7,401 bases of DNA, taken from contig CALVFC010000071.1 of assembly GCA_944326735.1 (NCBI GenBank), positions 1 through 7,401 of the forward strand, read 5' to 3'. A program made the translations under genes and the position numbers. Numbering within the stretch: the stretch's first letter is position 1; every line of letters begins with the position of its first letter. The notes under the pieces are model-generated. The model had not been told where the DNA came from and made no database searches. It saw only the letters and a program-made list of their open reading frames with translations. Shown one piece after another: positions 1 through 6,621 of this stretch. The DNA comes from an uncultured Limosilactobacillus sp. Its GTDB lineage: Bacteria > Bacillota > Bacilli > Lactobacillales > Lactobacillaceae.

Positions 1-46
1 TATCGAAATAGGACATAGAACACTCGACCCGCCAGCTTCAAATAGA

Positions 47-93
47 AAAAGTGTACTAATTCCAATCATTCTGAAAGAAAAAAGTACACTTTT
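47..93. terminator. Inverted repeat downstream of rlmD, possible bidirectional terminator
   Basis: AAAAGTGTACT (47-57) and AGTACACTTTT (83-93) are perfect 11-bp inverted arms with a 25-base AT-rich spacer. On the minus strand the second arm runs into CTTTTTC; on the plus strand it ends in TTTT. The position, 38 bases after the rlmD stop, suits a terminator, perhaps shared with a convergent gene to the left. The large loop and AT-rich stem make it weaker than the other terminators here. The rest of 1-130 holds no gene I recognise. Confidence 0.4.
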
Positions 94-130
94 AATCATC
101 CGTAAATGCCGTTACACCGGCGGTTATAAG

Positions 131-1507
131 CTATTTTTCTGTACGTTCCAGCACAGTAACACTCTCAACATGCGTCGTCTGGGGGAACTGATCCACCGGT
201 TGGATCGGCTTAGTGACGCGGTAGCCTTGGTCTGCAAAGCGCTGGATATCTCGAACTAAAGTGGCTGGATTGCAAGAAACGTAGATGACTTTTTGTGGTG
301 CCATCTTGCCAGTAGCCTCAATCAGGCTTTCTGCAAGTCCTTTACGTGGTGGGTCCACAATAACCACATCTGGCTTCAAGCCATCCTCTTGCCACTTATC
401 AAACTGTTCTTCAGCCTTGCCGACAACAAATTTAGCGTTCTTGATACCATTCCGTTTGGCATTATGCTTTGCGTCATCAATGGCCGCCGGAACAATTTCA
501 ACCCCGTAAACCTGCTTAGCGTGCTTGGCAACCGCCAGGGAGATCGTCCCAATTCCACAGTAAGCATCAATCACGGTTTGTGATCCATCCAGGCCTGCAC
601 TGTCGATGGCGGTTTGGTACAGTCGTTCCGTTTGTTGTGGATTAACCTGGTAGAACGATAATGGTGAAATGGCAAAATCAATGTCCAGAAGCTGGTCATG
701 GATTTCAGGAGCTCCCCACAACGTTTTATTCTTGTCACCAAGCAAACGGTTGGTCTTCTTGTCGTTAAGGTTTTGCACAATTGACTTTACTTCAGGAACA
801 CCAGCGACAATCCCATCAACGATCTGGTCAGCCATTGGCAACCGTTTGGTGTTCGTAACAAGAACCACCATCACTTCATGACTGTAGTAACCCCGCCGGA
901 CCATTATCGTCCGAATAACGCCCTTGCCGGTTCGTTCATCATATGGTTGGATGTGGTACTTCCGTAGCAGGTCTCGAACAACAACGATGGCTTCATCAAT
1001 CTTGGGATCTTGAATATAGAAGTCCTCAATTGGGACCAGCGTATGACTGCCCCGCTTATAAAAGCCGGTTTGTAATTGTCCATGAATGGACTTGACTGGT
1101 ACTTGAGCCTTATTGCGGTAATGGTACGGCTTATCCATCCCCATCGTTGGCGCAACTTCAACCTGATCCAAGTGGGCCTTCTCGAGCAGTTCTTTAATCT
1201 GGTGCTGCTTGAACTTCAATTGCGCCGCATACTTAAGATGACCAAGCGGTGCAATCCCGGTTTGAATATATTTCTTATCCTTAACATCCACCCGGTCAGG
1301 ACTCTTGCTTTGCCATTCCATAACCCGACCCCAGGCAAAATGACTAGCCACTTTGGTAATCCGCACCGTGATCTCTTCACCCGGCAAGGCGTTAGGAACA
1401 AAGACTGGGAAATCATCAATCTTCACAACCCCGTTCCCCTCGTAAGTTAGATCAATGACTTTTGCTGGGTATTCTTCATTTTTATGTACTGGAATGTGTA
1501 ATTTCAA
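131..1507 (-). CDS. rlmD: 23S rRNA (uracil-C5) methyltransferase, RlmD/RlmCD family
   Basis: SAM-dependent enzyme of the TrmA/RumA family. In B. subtilis the orthologue RlmCD methylates both U747 and U1939 of 23S rRNA, and a single gene of this type is usual in Firmicutes. 458 aa from TTG at 1507 (471 from ATG 1546). Numbering below uses the 471-aa form: TRAM RNA-binding domain about 25-79, SAM-binding VIDAYCGIGTISLAVA (325-340), DPPRKG (398-403), catalytic Cys425 in VSCNPATLVRDI, and likely general base Glu461 in FPQTTHVES. The segment after the TRAM domain, SPDRVDVKDKKYIQTGIAP, sits where E. coli RlmD has its iron-sulfur cysteines, but here there are none; the only cysteines are 330 and 425. 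It is transcribed from its own promoter at the edge of the repeat. In related genomes it usually directly follows dagK. Confidence 0.93.
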   Translation of the reverse strand: MKLHIPVHKNEEYPAKVIDLTYEGNGVVKIDDFPVFVPNALPGEEITVRITKVASHFAWGRVMEWQSKSPDRVDVKDKKYIQTGIAPLGHLKYAAQLKFKQHQIKELLEKAHLDQVEVAPTMGMDKPYHYRNKAQVPVKSIHGQLQTGFYKRGSHTLVPIEDFYIQDPKIDEAIVVVRDLLRKYHIQPYDERTGKGVIRTIMVRRGYYSHEVMVVLVTNTKRLPMADQIVDGIVAGVPEVKSIVQNLNDKKTNRLLGDKNKTLWGAPEIHDQLLDIDFAISPLSFYQVNPQQTERLYQTAIDSAGLDGSQTVIDAYCGIGTISLAVAKHAKQVYGVEIVPAAIDDAKHNAKRNGIKNAKFVVGKAEEQFDKWQEDGLKPDVVIVDPPRKGLAESLIEATGKMAPQKVIYVSCNPATLVRDIQRFADQGYRVTKPIQPVDQFPQTTHVESVTVLERTEK

Positions 1508-1513
1508 CGTTAT

Positions 1514-1519
1514 TCCTCC
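1514..1519 (-). promoter_or_regulatory. rlmD ribosome binding site (decides the start)
   Basis: GGAGGA on the minus strand, six bases before TTG (1505-1507). The in-frame ATG at 1546 has no ribosome binding site upstream; it directly follows the terminator tail. TTG at 1507 is therefore the preferred start. Confidence 0.82.
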
Positions 1520-1544
1520 ATTAAGCTCGTAATTGACTTCCACC

Positions 1545-1573
1545 ATTATACAAAATAAACGGCCACCTGCCCA
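1545..1573 (-). promoter_or_regulatory. Candidate rlmD promoter overlapping the terminator
   Basis: Minus strand shows a consensus -10 TATAAT (1545-1550). A 17-base spacer separates it from TGGGCA (1568-1573), 4 of 6 to TTGACA, which lies in the 3' arm of the terminator hairpin. The predicted transcript start near 1538 is downstream of the ATG at 1546, which would exclude that ATG from the message. In the other repeat copy the corresponding -10 reads TATTGG, so only the rlmD-side junction makes this promoter. Confidence 0.55.
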
Positions 1574-1592
1574 CTCAGGACAGCTGACCGTT
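1548..1592. repeat. 45-bp direct repeat, copy 1 (rlmD side)
   Basis: Perfect copy of 2278-2322 (see that entry). The inner boundary coincides with the last base before the toxin stop codon; the outer boundary falls inside the TATAAT of the rlmD promoter. Confidence 0.97.
1551..1592 (-). terminator. Terminator after the toxin gene (repeat copy 1)
   Basis: Same hairpin as at 2288-2322, here at 1558-1592, followed by TATTTTG on the minus strand. The stem starts immediately after the toxin TAG with no spacer, so ribosomes finishing the toxin would cover the 5' arm. The same bases also carry the -35 region and the approach to the -10 of rlmD. Confidence 0.8.
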
Positions 1593-1988
1593 CTATTCTT
1601 GTGTACATTTTTCCTCCAAGAAACGAGCTATCTTTAACATTTCCTCTTCATTGTCATCAGCCAACGTAACCTGCATTATAAATGCTTCACCTTCATCAGC
1701 AGTTAGTTGTAGATTCCAACCATTTTTTCGGAGAAACAGCAATAGACAAATAAATGCAGTTCGTTTATTGCCATCAAAGAAGATATGCTTTTTAGTAATT
1801 TTCTGGACAATATACGCTGCTTTAAGCCAAAGTGAAGGATAAAGTTCGCGACCAAACACTACTAATTGTGGCTGCTCAACGATCACGGATAGTCCTTCAG
1901 GGTACTGGATACCATCAAAAGTTTGCCGTGTGCGGGCCAGTACCCTTTTGTTAACCATGATGATGTCTGCTTTTGTTAAATAAATCAT
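1593..1988 (-). CDS. Doc-type Fic-fold toxin (death-on-curing family)
   Basis: 131-aa protein close to the size of Doc toxins. The N-terminus IYLTKADIIMVNKRV resembles the Doc-family opening. The catalytic loop is HIFFDGNKRTAF (68-79): the family pattern is HxFx(D/N)(A/G)NKR. His68, Phe70, Asp72, Asn74, Lys75 and Arg76 are all present. As in Doc, Lys75 replaces the Gly of canonical Fic enzymes (HxFxDGNGRxxR), and the second Arg is missing (Phe79). In phage P1 Doc this altered loop phosphorylates EF-Tu and halts translation instead of AMPylating; the same reaction here is inference. It is translated from an ATG overlapping the antitoxin stop (ATGA) and ends in TAG exactly at the edge of the 45-bp repeat. 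It appears intact. A chromosomal relic that has lost toxicity cannot be excluded from sequence. Confidence 0.88.
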   Translation of the reverse strand: MIYLTKADIIMVNKRVLARTRQTFDGIQYPEGLSVIVEQPQLVVFGRELYPSLWLKAAYIVQKITKKHIFFDGNKRTAFICLLLFLRKNGWNLQLTADEGEAFIMQVTLADDNEEEMLKIARFLEEKCTQE

Positions 1989-2230
1989 TTATCTTTCAAC
2001 CGATCCATTAATTCCTTATTCTCATCAAACAACTGATCGATCATCTTTAACGTTTCACTACTTACATGTTCCTTTTTCTTAAAAGTAATGACCTTACCGT
2101 CCGGAGAAATCGTTTTTTCGTATTCGTCACCTGGCTTGGCATGCATTTTTTCTTTATCATGCTTCGTTAAACGGAGACCAAACGAGTTTCCGGTCTTAAA
2201 AAACTTGGAACTATTATTAATTTCTTGCAT
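1985..2230 (-). CDS. AbrB/MazE-like antitoxin
   Basis: Predicted antitoxin of 81 aa that would bind DNA and neutralise the downstream Doc-type toxin. Residues 8-52 fit the swapped-hairpin AbrB/MazE/SpoVT fold: FFKTGNSFGLRLTKHD (10-25, compare the family pattern GNSxGLRIPK), then KPGDEYEKTISPDGKVITFKK (32-52). Residues 55-81 are charged and look helical, and are the likely toxin-binding tail. ATG start with GAGGTGA four bases upstream. Its TGA overlaps the toxin ATG as ATGA, the classic antitoxin-first coupled order, which should keep the antitoxin in excess. Base composition is visibly AT-richer than gat, dagK and rlmD, consistent with acquisition. Antitoxin function is inferred from fold and position; no Phd/YefM-like features are seen. 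Confidence 0.8.
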   Translation of the reverse strand: MQEINNSSKFFKTGNSFGLRLTKHDKEKMHAKPGDEYEKTISPDGKVITFKKKEHVSSETLKMIDQLFDENKELMDRLKDK

Positions 2231-2240
2231 GTCATCACCT

Positions 2241-2271
2241 CGTAATCACATTTTATCATATTATAATTACG
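2241..2271. promoter_or_regulatory. Inverted repeat over the module promoter, possible autoregulatory operator
   Basis: CGTAAT (2241-2246) and ATTACG (2266-2271) are perfect inverted 6-bp arms separated by 19 bases. They straddle the predicted -10 and transcript start, and there is further partial symmetry in the AT-rich centre (palindrome ATTATAAT at 2260-2267). Antitoxins of the AbrB/MazE fold commonly bind such palindromes to repress their own operon, and the toxin can modulate this. That this one does so is inference. Confidence 0.4.
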
Positions 2272-2283
2272 TGGCCAATACAA
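2255..2283 (-). promoter_or_regulatory. Candidate promoter of the toxin-antitoxin module
   Basis: Minus strand: -35 TTGTAT (2278-2283), 17-base spacer, -10 TATGAT (2255-2260), which is 5 of 6 to consensus; the -35 matches 3 of 6. The predicted start near 2248 leaves a leader of about 18 bases with GAGGTGA (2235-2241) ahead of the antitoxin ATG. The -35 element lies wholly inside the repeat, so the promoter is assembled at the junction between repeat and module. A TATAAT within the spacer is an alternative -10 but lacks a reasonable -35. Confidence 0.5.
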
Positions 2284-2322
2284 AATAAACGGCCACCTGC
2301 CCACTCAGGACAGCTGACCGTT
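2278..2322. repeat. 45-bp direct repeat, copy 2 (dagK side)
   Basis: Every base from 2278 to 2322 matches 1548 to 1592. Identity stops at both ends: the bases next to the repeat differ (2277 a versus 1547 t; 2323 t versus 1593 c). The repeat contains the full terminator hairpin plus ten bases of its tail. The copies are offset by 730 bp and enclose exactly the antitoxin, the toxin and the module's promoter region. Confidence 0.97.
2281..2322 (-). terminator. Terminator of the gatCAB-dagK operon (repeat copy 2)
   Basis: Minus strand forms a hairpin (2288-2322) with arms AACGGTCAGCTGTCC and GGGCAGGTGGCCGTT: 15 positions with one G-G mismatch and two G-T wobbles, loop TGAGT, then TATTTTG. The tail is moderately T-rich. 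The plus strand also has TTTT after the stem, so it could stop transcription in both directions. It begins nine bases after the dagK stop and is identical to the copy after the toxin gene. Confidence 0.85.
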
Positions 2323-2331
2323 TTAGTTTAT

Positions 2332-3345
2332 CTATTTAGTTTCTTTATCTTGGCCTTTAATTTCGTCGACACCCTTCACGAAGTCCTTTTCAACTCGTTT
2401 GAAGTCTTCGGATTCGGTGATCGCATCGTCAGGAATTTCATCCAAGTTTGCCACGACTTCAAGGTGTTGCTTCAGGTCGTGGAACTTCATTGGGGCATCC
2501 CCACCGTATTCACCATCCAGGTTAATCATCATCCGGTCGGCGTTGTTCAGTGGTTGAAGGTCCACATACGTTGCCTTGGCATAAATGATCCGGGGATCTT
2601 CCAGGTGGTTACCTTGCAGGGATTTGGCCATCAGGCTCATCATGTCGATCAAACTACTCTTCTTAACAATGATAAGAGTAAACTTACCATCATCAAGTGC
2701 GGCGTCAGGCACAATCTGTTCGAATCCCCCAACAGAGTTAGTCAAGGCTAAAAGGATCGTTGAGACTTGCCCCTTGTACTCATGTTCATCGTACTTAATG
2801 TCCATTTCCACGGGCTTGATCCGGGGCAGTAATTCTGCACCCTTAGCCAGGTAGGCTGCGTAACCGAACAGCGACTTCATCTGTGAAGGCACATCATAAG
2901 TCAATTCGGTTAGCGTCCCCGCAGCGGCAATGTTCATAAAGTACTTGTCACCGGCCTGGCCGATATCAATCTTGAACTTCTTGTTTTTGCGCAAGATCAA
3001 CTTGGCCGCGGCAATCGGATCATCACGCGGAATCCGCAATGCCCGGGCATAGTCATTCGTCGTGCCGGCGGGAATGATTGCTAAAGTAGGCCGATGTTCC
3101 AATCCGGCAATCCCGTTAATGACTTCATTAAGGGTCCCGTCACCACCAGCGGCAACGATTAAATCAAAGCCTTCTTCAGCAGCACGCTTTGCTTCATTCC
3201 GGGCCGAATTAGGTGCCGGGGTCGTAGCAAAGGCACTGGTTTCATACCCCGCCTTTTCATAGATTGACAGGATATCAACAAGGTACGTGCGTAACGCTTC
3301 CCGACCCGAAGTTGGATTGTAAATAATTCGAGCACGTTTGCGCAT
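2332..3345 (-). CDS. dagK: Diacylglycerol kinase, soluble DgkB type
   Basis: Cytosolic, membrane-associating lipid kinase of the DAGK/LCB5/YegS fold that phosphorylates diacylglycerol to phosphatidic acid with ATP. In Gram-positives it recycles diacylglycerol released when lipoteichoic acid is made. From the preferred start the product is 337 aa (339 from the upstream ATG at 3351), a normal length. Visible motifs: RARIIYNPTSGRE (4-16), the nucleotide-binding AAGGDGTLNEVINGI (65-79), PAGTTNDYARAL (92-103), the metal-site segment PDAALDDGKFTL (213-224), and the catalytic-type NLDGEYGGDAP (275-285). The last 35 or so residues are highly charged and probably flexible. It is the last gene of the gatCAB transcript and ends nine bases before a hairpin terminator. 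The dagK-gatB link is conserved in bacilli, and dagK normally sits next to rlmD; here the two are separated by a toxin-antitoxin insert. Confidence 0.94.
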   Translation of the reverse strand: MRKRARIIYNPTSGREALRTYLVDILSIYEKAGYETSAFATTPAPNSARNEAKRAAEEGFDLIVAAGGDGTLNEVINGIAGLEHRPTLAIIPAGTTNDYARALRIPRDDPIAAAKLILRKNKKFKIDIGQAGDKYFMNIAAAGTLTELTYDVPSQMKSLFGYAAYLAKGAELLPRIKPVEMDIKYDEHEYKGQVSTILLALTNSVGGFEQIVPDAALDDGKFTLIIVKKSSLIDMMSLMAKSLQGNHLEDPRIIYAKATYVDLQPLNNADRMMINLDGEYGGDAPMKFHDLKQHLEVVANLDEIPDDAITESEDFKRVEKDFVKGVDEIKGQDKETK

Positions 3346-3352
3346 GATCATC

Positions 3353-3359
3353 CCTCCTG
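3353..3359 (-). promoter_or_regulatory. dagK ribosome binding site (decides the start)
   Basis: Minus strand AGGAGGG lies just after the gatB stop. It is only one base from the first ATG (3349-3351) but seven bases from the second in-frame ATG (3343-3345), so translation should begin at 3345 in the run ATGATCATG. Confidence 0.8.
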
Positions 3360-3360
3360 T

Positions 3361-4785
3361 TTATTGAGCATCTAATGATTGCTTCAGTAACTTCGTAACC
3401 ACTTGTGGGTTAGCCTTACCGCGCGTTTGCTTCATGATTTGACCCATCAAGTAACCAACAGCCCGGTCCTTACCGTTCTTGTAGTCTTCGATAGATTGGG
3501 CGTTGTTAGCCAAAACATCGTCAACGATTGGTTGTAATTGAGCAGGATCAGATAATTGAACTAAACCATGTTCCTTAGCGTAGGCGTTTGGTTCTTCACC
3601 GTTCAAGATTCCCTTGAAGACCTTCTTAGCCATCTTCGACGAAATCGTCCCGTCATCAATCAGCTTAACCATGCCGGCTAAGTTAGCAGGCGTCAACTTC
3701 GTATCAGGCAGGTCAACGTGGTTATCGTTCAGGTATGAGTTCACATCGTTCATCAGGTAGTTAGCAACCCGCTTTGGATCGCCGCCATCCTTAACAGCTG
3801 CTTCAAAGAAGTCGGACATTTCCTTGGTCTGCGTCAGAACCATGGCATCGTAATCAGTTAAGCCGAGGTCCTTAACGTAGTGTTGACGACGTTCGCCAGG
3901 CATTTCTGGCATTTCAGACTTAATTTCGTTAATCCAGTCGTCGCTAACGTTCAAGTCAGGAATATCTGGTTCTGGGAAGTAACGGTAGTCATCTGAACCT
4001 TCCTTGGTCCGCATGGCAACCGTGGTCCCCGTTGGTTCGTCGTAACGACGGGTTTCTTGGGCGATTGTACCACCAGACAGGAGAACGTTTTGGTGACGCT
4101 TTTCTTCGAAGGCTAATGCTTTACGGACGTAGTTGAAGGAGTTGATGTTCTTCATTTCCGTCTTGGTACCGAACTTGTCTAAACCGATTGGCCGGATGGA
4201 AATGTTGGTATCAACCCGCATGGAACCTTCTTCCATCTTCACGTCAGAAATCCCGGTAAACTGGATCCGTTGACGAAGAGCTTCCAAGTAAGCAACGGCT
4301 TCATCTGGAGAAGCAATATCAGGCTTAGAAACAATTTCGATCAGTGGGGTCCCCTGACGGTTCAAGTCAACGTAAGAATACTTACTGGTGTGGGTGTTCT
4401 TACCGGCATCTTCTTCGATATGCATTTCTTCGATCCCGATCTTTTTCTTCTTACCGTTAACTTCGATTTCAATCCAACCATCATGAGCGATTGGGGTTTC
4501 AGATTGGGTAATCTGGTAAGCCTTAGGGTTATCTGGGTAGAAGTAGTTCTTCCGGTCAAAGTGCATGTGGTGGGCAATTTGAGCATGAAGAGCTAATCCC
4601 GCCATGATTCCGTCACGAACAACACCCTTGTTTAAGGTTGGCAGAACACCAGGATATCCCCAGTCGATGACGTTGGTATTAGTGTTAGGCTTGTCACCAT
4701 ATTCAACTGGTGATGGACTATAAATCTTCGAATTGGTCTTTAATTCAACGTGAACTTCTAGACCGATAGTTGTTTGAAAGTTCAT
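3361..4785 (-). CDS. gatB: Asp-tRNA(Asn)/Glu-tRNA(Gln) amidotransferase subunit B
   Basis: tRNA-binding and kinase/transamidase subunit: with ATP it phosphorylates the side-chain carboxylate of mischarged Glu-tRNA(Gln) or Asp-tRNA(Asn) and amidates it with ammonia from GatA. The 474 residues match the usual length. The catalytic cradle begins with IGLEVHVEL (7-15, including the metal-site type residues Glu10 and His12) and continues with [19 protein letters not shown] (76-94), HIEEDAGK (122-129), [12 protein letters not shown] (185-196) and [14 protein letters not shown] (261-274). A helical and YqeY-like tail follows from about residue 330, ending with [17 protein letters not shown] (444-460), the tRNA-elbow-binding part. 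Which tRNA is the main target depends on whether the genome has GlnRS and AsnRS, which this window cannot show. It starts one base after gatA and ends nine bases before the first possible dagK ATG, fifteen before the preferred one. Confidence 0.97.
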   Translation of the reverse strand: MNFQTTIGLEVHVELKTNSKIYSPSPVEYGDKPNTNTNVIDWGYPGVLPTLNKGVVRDGIMAGLALHAQIAHHMHFDRKNYFYPDNPKAYQITQSETPIAHDGWIEIEVNGKKKKIGIEEMHIEEDAGKNTHTSKYSYVDLNRQGTPLIEIVSKPDIASPDEAVAYLEALRQRIQFTGISDVKMEEGSMRVDTNISIRPIGLDKFGTKTEMKNINSFNYVRKALAFEEKRHQNVLLSGGTIAQETRRYDEPTGTTVAMRTKEGSDDYRYFPEPDIPDLNVSDDWINEIKSEMPEMPGERRQHYVKDLGLTDYDAMVLTQTKEMSDFFEAAVKDGGDPKRVANYLMNDVNSYLNDNHVDLPDTKLTPANLAGMVKLIDDGTISSKMAKKVFKGILNGEEPNAYAKEHGLVQLSDPAQLQPIVDDVLANNAQSIEDYKNGKDRAVGYLMGQIMKQTRGKANPQVVTKLLKQSLDAQ

Positions 4786-4786
4786 C

Positions 4787-6259
4787 TTAGTTTTGACCTC
4801 CTAACTTAGGTGCTTTCTTGTGGAAATCAGTGGTTTGTTCAAAGACGTAACCAGTGTTGTAAACCGTTTGTTCGTCGAAGGCCTTACCAATGATTTGCAG
4901 ACCAACTGGCATGCCGTTCTTAGCGGAGAAGCCGGCAGGAACGGACATTGCAGGTAATCCAGCCATGTTAACTGGCACGGTCAAGACATCGTTCATGTAC
5001 ATGGTTTGTGGATCGTCAATTTCAGCACCGATCTTGAATGCCGGGGTCGCACCAGTAGCACCGACAATGACATCATGATCCTTAAGAACATTATCAAAGT
5101 CTTGAGCAATCAGGCGACGAACCTTCGCAGCCTTGTTGAAGTAAGCGTCGTAGAACCCAGCGGAAAGGGAGAAGGTTCCCAGCATAATCCGCCGTTTAAC
5201 TTCTTCACCAAAGCCTTCCGTCCGGGAACGAACGTAAACGTCTTCAATGTTCTTAACATCCTTGGCACGGAAGCCGTAACGAATACCATCGTACCGTTGC
5301 AAGTTAGAAGATGCTTCTGATGATGCCAGGATGTAGTAAGCAGGAACACCGTACTTAGTGTGTGGTAATGAGACTTCATCAACGATTGCACCTAGGGATT
5401 CAAGGTGATCCAAGGCTGCCTTGATAACATCGTGAACGTCATCATTGAGTCCTTCGAAGTATTCCTTTGGTACCGCAATCCGGAGGCCCTTAACATTGGT
5501 GCTGTCGTTCAGGTTGGCAGCCCAGTCAGGAACTTCCTTAACGGAAGAAGTCATATCGTGAGGGTCGTTACCAGAGATCATGGCAGTTAACAGCGCGTTA
5601 TCCTTAACGGTCCGGGTTAACCAACCAACTTGGTCAAAGCTAGAACCGAAGGCAATGATTCCCCAACGAGAAACACGGCCATAAGTTGGCTTCATCCCCA
5701 CAACACCGTTGAAGGAGGCTGGCATCCGGATAGAACCACCAGTATCAGTTCCCAGGGCACCCAGGACATCACCAGCCGCAACAGCAGCAGCGGAACCACC
5801 TGAAGAACCACCAGGTACACGGGTCAGGTCCCATGGGTTGTGTGTAGTGAAGAATGCCGAGTTTTCAGTTGAAGAACCCATCGCAAATTCATCCAGGTTA
5901 GTCTTACCAACGTTGATGAAGTTGTTAGCATTCAGCTTTTCGATGACAGTAGCGTCGTATACTGGGTTGAAGTTTTCCAGCATCTTTGAAGCGGCCGTTG
6001 TCCGTAAGCCCTTGGTTAAGATGTTATCCTTAACGGCTAATGGAACACCGGCAGTTAATTGGTCGTCTTGAATACCAGCAGCATCAACTTCTGCAGCCTT
6101 CTTCAAAGCGGCTTCCTTATTCATCGTTAAGAAGGCCTTTACTTGATCATCATTTGCTTCAATGTGGTCAAAGGTTTCCTTCGTTAATTCGGTCGCACTG
6201 ATCTTCTTGTTTACCAGGTCAGCGTGTAATTGAGATAGATCGGTTTGGTAGAAATCCAT
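4787..6259 (-). CDS. gatA: Asp-tRNA(Asn)/Glu-tRNA(Gln) amidotransferase subunit A
   Basis: Glutaminase subunit: it hydrolyses glutamine, and the ammonia is channelled to GatB to amidate the mischarged aminoacyl-tRNA. The 490-residue product is full length for the amidase-signature family. The Ser-cisSer-Lys triad is visible: Lys77 in [10 protein letters not shown], cis-Ser152 in [15 protein letters not shown], and nucleophile Ser176 in [10 protein letters not shown], with the spacing seen in well-studied GatA proteins. [16 protein letters not shown] (121-136) is also typical of GatA rather than other amidases. The start overlaps the gatC stop; a GAGGA motif lies in the end of gatC. The C-terminal codons for Gly-Gly double as the ribosome binding site of gatB. 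It is intact, and its context (gatC and gatB on either side) removes doubt about the assignment. Confidence 0.97.
   Translation of the reverse strand: MDFYQTDLSQLHADLVNKKISATELTKETFDHIEANDDQVKAFLTMNKEAALKKAAEVDAAGIQDDQLTAGVPLAVKDNILTKGLRTTAASKMLENFNPVYDATVIEKLNANNFINVGKTNLDEFAMGSSTENSAFFTTHNPWDLTRVPGGSSGGSAAAVAAGDVLGALGTDTGGSIRMPASFNGVVGMKPTYGRVSRWGIIAFGSSFDQVGWLTRTVKDNALLTAMISGNDPHDMTSSVKEVPDWAANLNDSTNVKGLRIAVPKEYFEGLNDDVHDVIKAALDHLESLGAIVDEVSLPHTKYGVPAYYILASSEASSNLQRYDGIRYGFRAKDVKNIEDVYVRSRTEGFGEEVKRRIMLGTFSLSAGFYDAYFNKAAKVRRLIAQDFDNVLKDHDVIVGATGATPAFKIGAEIDDPQTMYMNDVLTVPVNMAGLPAMSVPAGFSAKNGMPVGLQIIGKAFDEQTVYNTGYVFEQTTDFHKKAPKLGGQN
4796..4802 (-). promoter_or_regulatory. gatB ribosome binding site inside the gatA 3' end
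   Basis: Minus strand AGGAGGT is a full anti-16S match, ten bases before the gatB ATG. It is encoded within the Leu-Gly-Gly codons near the GatA C-terminus, so selection acts on both the protein and the ribosome binding site. The gatA stop TAA is followed by one base and then the gatB start (TAAGATG). Confidence 0.85.
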
Positions 6260-6576
6260 TATTCGCCGTCCTCACTTTCGTCAATGATTGCTGGAACACG
6301 AATGTAACCATCGTCAGTATCTGGTGCATTCTTCAACAATGCATCGGTTTCTTCTTTAGAACTCTTAACGGCTTTGTCTTCACGCATTACGTTAACGCGA
6401 TCAGTAGCTGAAGTCATTGGTTCAACGTTATCTGTGTCAACTTGAGTCAAATCTTCGAACATATCGATAATGTTGCCTAATTGAGTGGTAAACTTACCAA
6501 GCTCATCTTCAGGGAATTCAAGTTTGGCAAGTTCAGCAACGTGTTTTACTTGTTGCTCAGTGATCTTACTGGCCAT
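6259..6576 (-). CDS. gatC: Asp-tRNA(Asn)/Glu-tRNA(Gln) amidotransferase subunit C
   Basis: Small non-catalytic subunit of the GatCAB complex; in the family it wraps around GatA and the GatA-GatB interface and stabilises GatA folding. The 105-residue product has the usual GatC length and signatures: VKHVAELAKLEFPEDEL (residues 10-26), EPMTSATDRVNVMRED (52-67), and APDTDDGYIRVPAII (84-98) near the acidic C-terminus. The ATG start is preceded by AGAGGT seven bases upstream. Its stop overlaps the gatA start by one base (TAATG), so gatA is probably translationally coupled. It is the first gene of the operon, just downstream of the extended -10 promoter. No odd features. Confidence 0.96.
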   Translation of the reverse strand: MASKITEQQVKHVAELAKLEFPEDELGKFTTQLGNIIDMFEDLTQVDTDNVEPMTSATDRVNVMREDKAVKSSKEETDALLKNAPDTDDGYIRVPAIIDESEDGE

Positions 6577-6621
6577 TCTCTCTACCTCTTTTCAAGAAAT
6601 TATGTCTACATACATTTAATC

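Noticed and set aside
100..130. Short GCCG/CGGC stem just after the rlmD stop as its terminator
   Set aside because: Only four base pairs and no T-run follows; the 47-93 inverted repeat is the better candidate.
2..259. 85-codon open plus-strand frame crossing the left intergenic region into antisense rlmD
   Set aside because: Most of it is antisense to a strongly supported gene, no recognisable protein, and no convincing start or ribosome binding site; probably chance.
1076..1450. 124-aa plus-strand frame opposite rlmD
   Set aside because: Antisense shadow with no family resemblance and no upstream signals.
131..1546. rlmD reading frame extended to the ATG at 1546
   Set aside because: The ATG follows the terminator tail with no ribosome binding site and overlaps the likely -10; TTG at 1507 has GGAGGA at ideal spacing.
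1985..2230. Fic-inhibitory helix motif (S/T)xxxE(G/N) in the antitoxin
   Set aside because: The nearest match, QLFDEN around residues 66-71, has Gln in place of Ser/Thr, and Doc-type toxins lack the second Arg that this motif acts on.
1548..2322. The two 45-bp repeats as a CRISPR array or insertion-sequence ends
   Set aside because: Only two copies 730 bp apart and in direct orientation, with genes between; each is a self-complementary terminator, and there is no transposase or terminal inverted repeat.
2350..2751. 133-aa plus-strand frame opposite dagK
   Set aside because: Antisense shadow; the dagK frame carries clear catalytic motifs and the reverse frame none.
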